Source: Verrucomicrobiota bacterium
Lineage (GTDB): Bacteria; Verrucomicrobiota; Verrucomicrobiia; Limisphaerales; UBA9464
Assembly: GCA_947454295.1 (NCBI GenBank)
Contig: CANGMO010000054.1
Location: forward strand, 1-9,744
DNA: 9,744 bases
Reading direction: 5' to 3'
Position 1 is the stretch's first letter; every line of letters begins with the position of its first letter. The translations under genes were made by a program, and so were the position numbers. A model generated the notes under the pieces. It was not told the origin of the DNA, made no database searches, and saw only the letters and a program-made list of their open reading frames with translations. Positions 1 to 6,429 of this stretch are shown in pieces.

Positions 1-2
1 AG

Positions 3-608
3 CCGGCACCCGTCGACCTCGCCGCTTGGTGCGAGTTGCGGGTCATCACCACCCAGGGTGACGGCATGTCGGTGAATGCCTATCTGGTCTGGGATGAAGT
101 CACCCGGGAGGCCGCGTTGTTTGACACCGGCTTCGATGCGGAGGCGGTCTTCCGCCTCATCGATGAGAACCAACTGACACTGAAGCACGTGTTCATCACG
201 CATTCCCATCCCGACCACGTGGCGGCGCTGGCGGCCGTCCGGGCCCGTTTTACCAAGGTTCGGGTTCATTCCGGTTCCAAGAACGCCCCGGTGGATCAGC
301 GCATCCGGGCCAATGATTTCATCATGCTGGGCAGTTTGCGGGTGACCAACCGCGACACCCCGGGCCATGCCGAGGACGGCATCACCTACGTGGTGGGCAA
401 CTGGCCGTCGGATGCGCCGTTTGTGGCCGTTGTTGGAGACGCGCTATTCGCCGGATCGATGGGCGGCGCGCGGGAACACTTGGAACTGGCGCGGACCAAG
501 GTGCGTGAGCAGATTTTCTCGCTACCGCAGGACACGCTGATCTGTGCGGGTCACGGTCCGCTCACCACGGTTGGCGAAGAAAAGCTCAACAATCCCTGGT
601 TCCCATGA
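3..608 (+). CDS. MBL-fold metallo-hydrolase (glyoxalase II-like), probably 5'-truncated by the window
   Basis: This is a metallo-beta-lactamase-fold hydrolase of the glyoxalase II/hydroxyacylglutathione hydrolase type; its substrate cannot be read from sequence. Counting from the TTG at 36, the fold's metal ligands are all visible: the HSHPDH motif at residues 56-61, His111 in a PGHAEDG loop, Asp135 in VGDALFAG, and His173 in AGHGP. An early FDTG (29-32) precedes them, as is usual in the family. The 190 residues from that TTG cover a full hydrolase core. The frame stays open to the window edge without a stop and encodes PAPVDLAAWCEL before the TTG, so translation probably starts upstream. I recall verrucomicrobial relatives with an N-terminal XRE-like helix-turn-helix domain before this core, but that part is not visible here. 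If the gene is complete, TTG 36 or ATG 66 would be the start. The stop overlaps the start of the next gene as ATGA, suggesting translational coupling. Confidence 0.88.
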   Translation, partial: PAPVDLAAWCELRVITTQGDGMSVNAYLVWDEVTREAALFDTGFDAEAVFRLIDENQLTLKHVFITHSHPDHVAALAAVRARFTKVRVHSGSKNAPVDQRIRANDFIMLGSLRVTNRDTPGHAEDGITYVVGNWPSDAPFVAVVGDALFAGSMGGAREHLELARTKVREQIFSLPQDTLICAGHGPLTTVGEEKLNNPWFP

Positions 609-1138
609 ATTTCTCCGGTTCCACACGCCCGGTCATCACCCTGCCCAGCGGGGGAAGGACTCGAATCGCCCTGAGCGCGGGCTTCGGTCTCGTTATGGCC
701 ATGAACGTGTGGAACGTAGCCGCCGAGGAAGGAGCGACCAAGGCATCCGGGGCAAAAACGGTCGTGACCACGCAGACCGCGGGCTCCGCTCCGGTGGCCA
801 CCGAATCCAGCATTGCTGCAACGCAGGCTGCATTGCAGCGGCGCCTAGGCCGTGAGAAGGAGGCGATGGCGCAGGAACGCCTGAAGCCGACCACGCCCGA
901 GAAACTCATCGAGCGACACGGATTCATCGGCTCCCTCTTCGCCAAGCCCACCCGGGTGAATCCGCTGCAATTGATAAATCCAAAGGCGCCGAAGGAGTAC
1001 GGTGGCGTTGGAGAACCGGCGGGTGCCTGGTCTTGGAATTCGATGCTCGCTCCCGGGCAGGCACCGCTGCCGCGCGGCTTCGAGGATCCGGTCCGGCACG
1101 AGGCCACCGCGGTGTTGGTGGGCGGCAGCTTCCGCTGA
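605..1138 (+). CDS. putative exported protein of unknown function
   Basis: This 177-residue protein belongs to no family I recognise. Its ATG overlaps the stop of the upstream hydrolase by 4 bp, which supports it as a real, translationally coupled gene. The N-terminus has a basic stretch (GGRTR, 16-20), a hydrophobic core (about 21-38) and a likely signal-peptidase I site after VAA (residue 40), so it is probably exported. An internal ATG at 695 would leave a poor signal peptide. After the signal comes an Ala/Thr-rich linker (45-70), a charged helix-like segment (71-95, with RRLGREKEAMAQERL) and a region rich in Pro and Gly. That last part contains PTRVNPLQLINPKAPKEYGG (115-134) and looks like a conserved short motif. 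There is no lipobox cysteine and no membrane anchor beyond the signal. It ends 21 bp before the convergent acetyltransferase gene. Confidence 0.72.
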   Translation: MNFSGSTRPVITLPSGGRTRIALSAGFGLVMAMNVWNVAAEEGATKASGAKTVVTTQTAGSAPVATESSIAATQAALQRRLGREKEAMAQERLKPTTPEKLIERHGFIGSLFAKPTRVNPLQLINPKAPKEYGGVGEPAGAWSWNSMLAPGQAPLPRGFEDPVRHEATAVLVGGSFR

Positions 1139-1159
1139 GGTAAGCCCGTCGGTGGATTC

Positions 1160-1711
1160 TTAGGGTTCGGGAACCGGTGCAGCGCCGGGCAGTTCCAGTT
1201 CGAGGTAGGCGACGTCGAGCCAGCGGTCGAATTTGTAGCCCACTCGTCGGAAAAGCCCCACCTGCACGAAGCCGAATCGTTCGTGCAGTCGAAGGCTCGC
1301 CGTGTTCGAGGCATCAATGGCCGCGATGATGTTGCGAAGGCCGCGAGCGCGAGCCGCGGGGATCAACGGTTCCAGCAGCAGACGGCCGATGCCGCGTCCA
1401 CGGTGGGAGGCGGCGATGTAGATGGAATTTTCCGACGTGAACCGGAAGCCCATCCGGTCGTGGTACCGATTCAGCGCGCTCCATCCCACGATGGCCTGCT
1501 CGCCCGCCTGGGTCGTCTCAACGGCGACGAACATGGCGTAACCGCCTCGTTCATGATCATCGAACCACTGCTGCCGGTGTTCGAGGGACCTTGGCTCGTA
1601 GTCATAGGTGGCGGTGGTCGTGAGGACCGCGTCGTTGTAAATCGCCAGGATTCCAGGGCAGTCGGAGCGAACGGCCGGTCGGACTGAAACGAGCTGGGAT
1701 TCCGGATTCAT
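1160..1711 (-). CDS. GNAT family N-acetyltransferase (phosphinothricin acetyltransferase-like)
   Basis: This 183-residue protein is a GNAT-fold acetyltransferase of the Pat/MddA (YncA) subgroup, whose known members acetylate phosphinothricin, methionine sulfoximine or related amino-acid analogues using acetyl-CoA. The acetyl-CoA pyrophosphate loop is visible as HRGRGIGRLLL (103-113). The subgroup signature is strong: an N-terminal RPAVRSDCPGILAIYNDAV, then YHDRMGFRFTSENSIYI (83-99), AIDASNTASLRLHERFGF (131-148) and GYKFDRWLDVAYLELEL (158-174). The length is normal. The real substrate is not known, and resistance is only one possibility because many family members are housekeeping detoxifiers. 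The ATG at 1711 lies 21 bp after the thyA stop, so it is probably the last gene of the thyA unit. The leader just before the ATG is pyrimidine-rich (TCTTTCCCGTTTC) and has no Shine-Dalgarno sequence. Confidence 0.93.
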   Translation of the reverse strand: MNPESQLVSVRPAVRSDCPGILAIYNDAVLTTTATYDYEPRSLEHRQQWFDDHERGGYAMFVAVETTQAGEQAIVGWSALNRYHDRMGFRFTSENSIYIAASHRGRGIGRLLLEPLIPAARARGLRNIIAAIDASNTASLRLHERFGFVQVGLFRRVGYKFDRWLDVAYLELELPGAAPVPEP

Positions 1712-1732
1712 GAAACGGGAAAGACTGGCGGA

Positions 1733-2530
1733 TTACACGGCAACCGGCGCCTTGATGGCGGGGTGGGGATCGTAGCCGATCAGCTCGAAGTCCTCGAAGC
1801 GGAAGTCGTGGATGTTCCGCACCGCCGGATTCAGCTTCATGGTGGGCAGCGGGCGCGGCTCGCGACTCAGCTGGAGGCGAACCTGCTCCTGATGATTCGA
1901 GTAGATGTGAAGATCGCCGAAGGTGTGAACGAAGTCGCCGGGCTTTAGTCCGGTGACCTGGGCAACCATCAACGTGAGCAGAGCGTAGCTGGCGATGTTG
2001 AACGGAACGCCGAGGAAGAGGTCGGCGCTGCGCTGATACAGCTGGCAGCTTAGCTCGCCATTGCTGACGTAGAATTGAAACAGCGAATGGCAAGGAGGCA
2101 GGGCCATGGTGTCGACCTCCCCGGGATTCCACGCCGACACGATCAGGCGGCGTGAATCAGGATTGCGTTGGATCTGGGCAATCACCTGGTCCAGCTGATG
2201 AATGCTGCGTCCGTCGGCGGTCTTCCAGTCGCACCACTGGGCCCCGTACACGCGGCCGAGATCACCGGTTTTCGGATCCGCCCATTCGTCCCAGATAGTG
2301 ACGCCGTGTTCCTGCAGCCAGCGCACGTTCGTGTCGCCGCGGATGAACCACAGCAGTTCGTAGAGGATGGACTTGAGGTGGACCTTCTTGGTGGTGACGA
2401 GCGGAAAGCCGTCGGAGAGGCGGTAACGGGTTTGGGCTCCGAACAGGGACCAAGTTCCGGTGCCGGTTCTATCGGCCTTGAAGCGACCGTGGTCGAGCAC
2501 CTGGCGTAGAAGATCAAGGTAGGGTTGCAT
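1733..2530 (-). CDS. thyA: thymidylate synthase ThyA
   Basis: This cytoplasmic enzyme makes dTMP from dUMP, with 5,10-methylenetetrahydrofolate as methyl donor and reductant, releasing dihydrofolate. The 265 residues match the short bacterial ThyA form (about 264). Visible landmarks are DRTGTGT with the phosphate-binding Arg21, the RR pair at 127-128, the nucleophile Cys147 in PPCHSLFQFYV, the dUMP-binding stretch QRSADLFLGVPFNIASYALL (Asp170, Asn178), HIYSNH (208-213) and the conserved C-terminal tail ending KAPVAV. All expected active-site residues are present. The ATG at 2530 gives the family's standard N-terminus (MQPYLDLL). The gene follows the rRNA methyltransferase by 57 bp and precedes the GNAT gene by 21 bp. 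A dihydrofolate reductase gene (folA), a frequent downstream partner, is absent here. The leader is pyrimidine-rich (CCTCCCTTCCTCG), with no Shine-Dalgarno sequence. Confidence 0.98.
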   Translation of the reverse strand: MQPYLDLLRQVLDHGRFKADRTGTGTWSLFGAQTRYRLSDGFPLVTTKKVHLKSILYELLWFIRGDTNVRWLQEHGVTIWDEWADPKTGDLGRVYGAQWCDWKTADGRSIHQLDQVIAQIQRNPDSRRLIVSAWNPGEVDTMALPPCHSLFQFYVSNGELSCQLYQRSADLFLGVPFNIASYALLTLMVAQVTGLKPGDFVHTFGDLHIYSNHQEQVRLQLSREPRPLPTMKLNPAVRNIHDFRFEDFELIGYDPHPAIKAPVAV

Positions 2531-2587
2531 CGAGGAAGGGAGGCCGCGTCGCGTCGTCGCGCTCAGCCGTCTAGTTCGTCGGGAGAC

Positions 2588-3865
2588 TCAGGAAAAGGCA
2601 AGGTAGATGGCCTTCAGATATTGAAGCTCGGGAATCCGCGTGGGGTGATCACTGGCTGGGCCGGTGGTGCCGAGCTCGGTGAATCCGCGTCGGCTGGCAC
2701 GAGCAGCGGCCAGCACCGCGCCAAAGAATTCGTCGGTGCTGACGTGCGCGCTGCAGGACGCGGAGACGAGGGTTCCGCCGGGCCGGACGCGCCGGATGGC
2801 CGAGGCGGCAAGGCGTCCGTAGGCCTCAATGGCGCGGGCCCGCTCCACCTCGCGCTTCGCCAGCGACGGCGGATCCACCACAACGACGTCGAATGTTCGA
2901 GTCGGGCCGTCGGCAAGCCAACCAAAGGCATCGCCTTGCACCTGTTCATACGAGCACGCGGTAACCGCAGGCAGCGACTGATTCAGGGCGAAGTTCCGCC
3001 GTCCCGATTCCAGCGCGTGCGCCGAGAGATCCAGGTCCACCACGGAGCGCGCGCCGCCGCGCGCCGCATAGAGACTGAATCCGCCCGAAAAGCTGAAGGC
3101 ATTCAGGACGTCCCTGCCCGCCGACAACGAACCTACGCGGCGGCGATTTTCCCGTTGATCAAGAAAGAAGCCGGTCTTCTGCCCACGAAAGACATCCGCC
3201 TCAAAGCGAATGCCGGTTTCCTGAAACACTACCGGCAGCTCGGTCGCCGCATCGGACGGAGCGAGAACCACGCCCGACTCGTCGAGTCGTGACGCATTGG
3301 GAAAGCCGGCGCGAGCCGCGGCCTCTTCGATATTGCGACTCACGCGAAATACCAGCAGCTCGGGCTGAACGGCCTGGTGGATTAATCGGACGATGCGCGT
3401 GAGGTGGGGCAGCCACGCAGCGGAGTACGCCTTCAGCACGAAGTGGCCGGCGTAGCGGTCGAGCACGAATCCGGGTAGGCCGTCTCCCTCGCCATTGATG
3501 CAGCGATATCCGGTGGTGTCCGGACCGAGGGCCTCCGGGGAACGCAGGGACAGCGCGACAGCGATGCGCTCGTTCCACCACCGGTCGTCGATGGTCACCG
3601 GTCGGCCGGAGTGCAGGACCCGGATGCGGATGGGGGATTCCGGATCGTAAAGGCCAACCGCCAGGAAGCGGTCGTTGCGATCAAAGATGACCGCCAGTTC
3701 CCCGGCCGAGCCTTCGCGGTTCTGGTCGCGGATGGAGTCGGAATACACCCACGGGTGTCCGCCGCGGACAATCGACTCCGCAGTCGGGCTTACGCGCAGA
3801 CGGAGTCTGGGCGTCGGGGCGGCCGGGGGCTGGGGAGCGCATTCCATGCGCGGAGAGCCTGACAC
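2588..3865 (-). CDS. class I SAM-dependent rRNA methyltransferase, RlmI-like (23S rRNA m5C)
   Basis: This 425-residue protein resembles RlmI, which forms 5-methylcytosine in 23S rRNA (position 1962 in E. coli). An N-terminal PUA-type RNA-binding segment (about 20-90, with GGHPWVYSDSI) is followed by the family's linking domain (RCINGEGDGLPGFVLDRY, 121-138) and then GQKTGFFLDQREN (228-240). The C-terminal Rossmann methyltransferase shows motif I (NAFSFSGGFSLYAARGGA, 255-272), acidic SAM-binding Asp277/Asp279, motif IV VVVDPPSLAK (328-337) and a motif VI cysteine in SASCS (Cys371). The protein ends in the family-like DHPTRIPELQYLKAIYLAF. Two starts are possible: GTG at 3865 (weak AGGCGG-like sequence upstream) or ATG at 3847; both precede the first conserved residues. 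The gene follows phoH by about 48 bp, so the pair may share RNA-related roles. The exact target base is inferred from family membership. Confidence 0.93.
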   Translation of the reverse strand: MSGSPRMECAPQPPAAPTPRLRLRVSPTAESIVRGGHPWVYSDSIRDQNREGSAGELAVIFDRNDRFLAVGLYDPESPIRIRVLHSGRPVTIDDRWWNERIAVALSLRSPEALGPDTTGYRCINGEGDGLPGFVLDRYAGHFVLKAYSAAWLPHLTRIVRLIHQAVQPELLVFRVSRNIEEAAARAGFPNASRLDESGVVLAPSDAATELPVVFQETGIRFEADVFRGQKTGFFLDQRENRRRVGSLSAGRDVLNAFSFSGGFSLYAARGGARSVVDLDLSAHALESGRRNFALNQSLPAVTACSYEQVQGDAFGWLADGPTRTFDVVVVDPPSLAKREVERARAIEAYGRLAASAIRRVRPGGTLVSASCSAHVSTDEFFGAVLAAARASRRGFTELGTTGPASDHPTRIPELQYLKAIYLAFS

Positions 3866-3875
3866 GTGCCGCCTG

Positions 3876-3912
3876 CCGATTCCGATGCGAAACCGCGTCG
3901 ATCCGATTCCGA
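3876..3912. repeat. 10-bp direct repeat (CCGATTCCGA x2) between phoH and the rlmI-like gene
   Basis: Two exact copies of CCGATTCCGA occur at 3876-3885 and 3903-3912, with starts 27 bp apart, filling much of the short gap between the PhoH stop and the methyltransferase start. The distance is a little under three helical turns. It could be a binding site controlling the methyltransferase or a chance repeat in G+C-rich spacer. Confidence 0.4.
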
Positions 3913-3913
3913 A

Positions 3914-5341
3914 TTACAGAATGTTGGCGGCGAGTTCGGCGAGATCGCTGCGTTCGCCGTGCGACAGCTCGACGTGGGCCGCGATGGGCTGGTCGCGGAA
4001 CCGGTTCACCACATAGATGAAGCCATTGGAGGCGGCGTCCACGTAGGGATTGTCGATCTGGTAGGGATCACCGGTCAGGACGATCTTCGCGCCGTTGCCG
4101 ACGCGGGTGAGGATGGTCTTGGCCTCAAGCGGCGTGAGGTTCTGCGCCTCGTCCACGATCACGAACTGATTGGCGATGCTGCGGCCGCGAATGTAGCTCA
4201 GAGCTTCCACGACCAGCGTGCCGTTGCGGAGCAGATCAGCGCTGCGGGCGCCCTCGCGACCCATGTTGAGATCGCCGAGCATTTCCAGCGCGTCGTGGAT
4301 TGGCTGCATCCAGGGACCGAGCTTCTCCTCGAGCGAACCCGGAAGGAAGCCCAGCTCCTTGCCCATGGAAATCGTGGGTCGTGCCACCACCAGGCGGCGG
4401 AACTCGCGGTCACTCACCGTGCGCTTCAGTCCCGCGGCGAGCGCCAGCAGCGTTTTGCCGGTACCGGCCTTGCCCATGAGGGTCACCAGCTTGATCCGCT
4501 CGTCGAGCAGCGCATCGAGCGCAAAGTGCTGCTCGCGGTTGCGAGGCTTGATCCCCCAGATGTTCTGGCAGTCGTGCAGCGGCACGACCTGTTTGCCGCT
4601 CGCGTCGACGCGTCCCAGCATGGTGCGCTTGGGCTCGGTATCGCCGATCACCGTGCAGTATTCGTTGGGCGACCGCTTGGGTCCCGCCGGCAGCGGCAGC
4701 ACGCCGTTCGAGCGGAATTCGCTCAGGCGCGCGGACGGTCCCGAAAGATCGAACATGCCGGTGTAGAGATCCTGCAGATTGACCCGGTCGGTCTCGTAAT
4801 CCTCGGCGGGCAGGCCATACACATCCGCCTTGAGCCGGAGATTGATGTCCTTGGTGACCAGAATGGTCGGTGTGGCGGGCTCGCTCTTCCGCACGGCGAG
4901 CGCCAGGGCCAGGATGCGGTTGTCCACCGATCCCGGAAGGGCCGGCAGGGTCGCGCCGGTGAGCGATGGATCCAGGTTCAACCGCTGACCAAAGATGATC
5001 CGCAGACGGCCGCCGCTCTCCAGCGATACGCCCTCGCTCAGCGACCCATGCTTTCGCAGCTGATCGAGAATGCGGGAAATCGAACGGGCGTTCTGTCCGC
5101 GCTCCGAGGTCTCGCGCTTGAACTTGTCGATCTCCTCCAACACCTCGATGGGGAGCAGGACGTGGTTGTCCTTGAAATTGAAAACGGCGTCGGGGTCGTG
5201 GAGGAGGACGTTGGTGTCGAGGACGTAGTTCTTAACCTTCGGAACAGCCGCGTTGCCGGCGGCGGAACGGGTGGATTTGCGGGGTTTTGCCGTCCCGGAG
5301 GAGAGAACGGCGCCGGTCGAGTCCAGCACGTTGTCGAGCAC
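3914..5341 (-). CDS. PIN-PhoH family protein (PhoH2/YlaK-type RNA helicase-nuclease)
   Basis: This protein joins an N-terminal PIN ribonuclease domain to a C-terminal PhoH ATPase, the PhoH2 architecture; actinobacterial PhoH2 proteins are reported to unwind and cleave RNA. From GTG 5341 (475 residues), the PIN domain begins with NYVLDTNVLLHDP (Asp42) and carries Glu66 in PIEVLEEIDKF, Asp140 in SVDNRILALAL and Asp165 in VTKDINLRLKA. The PhoH part carries Walker A GKAGTGKT (290-297), the RPTISMGKELGFLPG stretch typical of PhoH, Walker B VIVDEAQN (394-401) and LTGDPYQID. The frame extends upstream to a TTG at 5410, but those 23 codons have far fewer G/C third positions (about half) than the codons after 5341 (nearly all), and the shorter protein fits the family length (about 430-480) better. 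GTG 5329 is a further option. The stretch between the PIN and PhoH parts (about 200-255) is less conserved. No VapB-like antitoxin gene lies upstream. Confidence 0.93.
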   Translation of the reverse strand: MLDNVLDSTGAVLSSGTAKPRKSTRSAAGNAAVPKVKNYVLDTNVLLHDPDAVFNFKDNHVLLPIEVLEEIDKFKRETSERGQNARSISRILDQLRKHGSLSEGVSLESGGRLRIIFGQRLNLDPSLTGATLPALPGSVDNRILALALAVRKSEPATPTILVTKDINLRLKADVYGLPAEDYETDRVNLQDLYTGMFDLSGPSARLSEFRSNGVLPLPAGPKRSPNEYCTVIGDTEPKRTMLGRVDASGKQVVPLHDCQNIWGIKPRNREQHFALDALLDERIKLVTLMGKAGTGKTLLALAAGLKRTVSDREFRRLVVARPTISMGKELGFLPGSLEEKLGPWMQPIHDALEMLGDLNMGREGARSADLLRNGTLVVEALSYIRGRSIANQFVIVDEAQNLTPLEAKTILTRVGNGAKIVLTGDPYQIDNPYVDAASNGFIYVVNRFRDQPIAAHVELSHGERSDLAELAANIL

Positions 5342-5451
5342 GGAAAGACGGTTGCGGAGGAACCGAGCCGAGACAAGTGGATTTCGGTGACGAAAGTGAA
5401 AAAGACACAACAGATGGGGGGTGACACCTCATCAACCCACAACCGGCAGGT

Positions 5452-6312
5452 TTATCGACTTCCGTTCCGATCCGCCTCGGTACGCGAAAGCGGTGGGGGT
5501 GCGTTGAGCTTCAGGTACAGCCATTTTTCCAGCGGCCGGAGGGGCCCGAGCCAGGGATAAAACGGCGAGTACAAGAGACGGAGTCGGACCAGCGACAGCA
5601 GCATGTTGAGCGAGGTCCGGAAGTTGAACACCACGTGCGAACCCGTCTGATCATGCCAGCGAGTGGGGATTTCCTGAATGGTGAATCCGGCCCGCTTCAG
5701 CGAGTAGAGGAGATTCACATCAAACGCCAGGTCCGCGAGCCGGAGGTGACTGTGGATTGCTTCAATGGCCGGTCGCCGCATCACCTTGGCCCCGCATTGC
5801 GTGTCGCGAATCCCCATCCAGAAGAAGCCTTCGACAAACAGGTGGAACAGCCGACTGGCAAATCTGCGTTTGCCGGGTTGGGCGTGGGTGATTTCAGCAC
5901 CCTCAAGCCAGCGGGATCCGATCACGGCATCGGCCCCCCCGGGCGTCGAGGCACGCTGAACGAGGTCGAGCAGCGCGTCAGGGGGCGTGGCGCCGTCGGC
6001 GTCGACGTACGCAATAAGATCCGCCGTGGGAGCGAGTTTGAGGCCCTCAATCAGGGCGCCGCCCTTGCCGATAGGGGCGGGGAACTCGAGGTGCTCGATG
6101 CAGCGGTGACGGGCTTCCGCGGCCCGAACCACTCCCAGTGTGTTGTCCCGGCAGCCATTCAACACGACCACGATGCGCAGCGGTCCTGGATGCCCCGCGG
6201 GAAGTTGGGTCGCGTAGCGTTCGAGGACGGGGCCGATGCGCTGCTCCTCGTTGTACGCGGGGATCAGCAGCAGGAGGCTGGGGGCTGGAGCCGACACAGT
6301 TTTCCAAACCAT
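5452..6312 (-). CDS. family 2 glycosyltransferase (dolichyl/polyprenyl-phosphate glucosyltransferase-like)
   Basis: This 286-residue GT-A enzyme resembles the Alg5/DPM1-type family 2 transferases, which move a sugar from a nucleotide sugar to a polyprenyl phosphate at the cytoplasmic face of the membrane. Landmarks counted from ATG 6312 are LIPAYNEEQRI (16-26), VVVLNGCRDNT (48-58), GKGGALIEGLK, the metal-binding DADGATPP (104-111), GSRWLEGA (132-139), the subgroup stretch RDTQCGAKVMRR (169-180) and FDVNLLYSLKRAG (197-209). A hydrophobic and basic C-terminal segment (about 237-258) may touch the membrane; there are no clear transmembrane helices. A TTG at 6336 would add 8 residues (MKARPETP), but the ATG sits just ahead of the conserved core and is preferred. 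It lies 110 bp upstream of the chosen PhoH start and diverges from the SurA-like gene. The sugar and acceptor cannot be told from sequence; envelope or glycan assembly is the likely role. Confidence 0.93.
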   Translation of the reverse strand: MVWKTVSAPAPSLLLLIPAYNEEQRIGPVLERYATQLPAGHPGPLRIVVVLNGCRDNTLGVVRAAEARHRCIEHLEFPAPIGKGGALIEGLKLAPTADLIAYVDADGATPPDALLDLVQRASTPGGADAVIGSRWLEGAEITHAQPGKRRFASRLFHLFVEGFFWMGIRDTQCGAKVMRRPAIEAIHSHLRLADLAFDVNLLYSLKRAGFTIQEIPTRWHDQTGSHVVFNFRTSLNMLLSLVRLRLLYSPFYPWLGPLRPLEKWLYLKLNAPPPLSRTEADRNGSR

Positions 6313-6429
6313 TGGCGTTTCCGGCCGGGCCTTCAAGCGCGCGACGTCGTCGCGACGGCATTCTGGTCCCCGTTCGATGCGGCACCTTGGCTCTTGAACC
6401 GGTTCCCGCCCCCGCTACCGTTGGTCGAG
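6313..6429. promoter_or_regulatory. divergent intergenic region with inverted repeats
   Basis: This spacer separates the divergent glycosyltransferase and SurA-like genes and must hold both promoters if neither is read from further away. It contains a perfect inverted repeat CGCGAC-GTC-GTCGCG at 6340-6354 and a 10-bp palindrome GAACCGGTTC at 6396-6405. A possible plus-strand promoter is TTGAAC at 6394-6399 and TACCGT at 6416-6421 (16-bp spacing), but it is close to the start codon and a weak match. I infer operator roles only from placement and symmetry. Confidence 0.4.

Noticed and set aside
1105..1114. CACCGCGGTG palindrome near the end of the exported protein gene
   Set aside because: Lies in coding sequence, short, and expected by chance at this G+C content.
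1164..1175. GGTTC-GG-GAACC hairpin at the end of the acetyltransferase gene as a terminator
   Set aside because: Only 5 bp of stem with a 2-nt loop, inside the coding end and without a T-run.
1160..1711. Acetyltransferase called as a herbicide or antibiotic resistance gene
   Set aside because: The Pat-like subgroup is widespread in housekeeping contexts, and nothing here suggests transfer or a resistance cassette.
2525..3292. 255-codon plus-strand frame opposite the rRNA methyltransferase
   Set aside because: Low-complexity Arg/Gly/Ala-rich translation, fully explained as the shadow of the methyltransferase.
3914..5341. PIN domain as a VapC-type toxin in a toxin-antitoxin pair
   Set aside because: The PIN domain is fused to a PhoH ATPase and no small antitoxin gene lies upstream; the neighbour is a glycosyltransferase.
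3866..5560. 564-codon open frame on the plus strand, antisense to all of phoH
   Set aside because: It mirrors the phoH codons; G+C-rich genes with strong third-position bias keep the opposite strand free of stops. The product has no recognisable motif, while the minus strand encodes clear PIN and PhoH domains.
5635..6429. 265-codon plus-strand extension ahead of the SurA-like gene
   Set aside because: It is antisense to the glycosyltransferase and has no domain; the signal peptide at ATG 6430 marks the real start.
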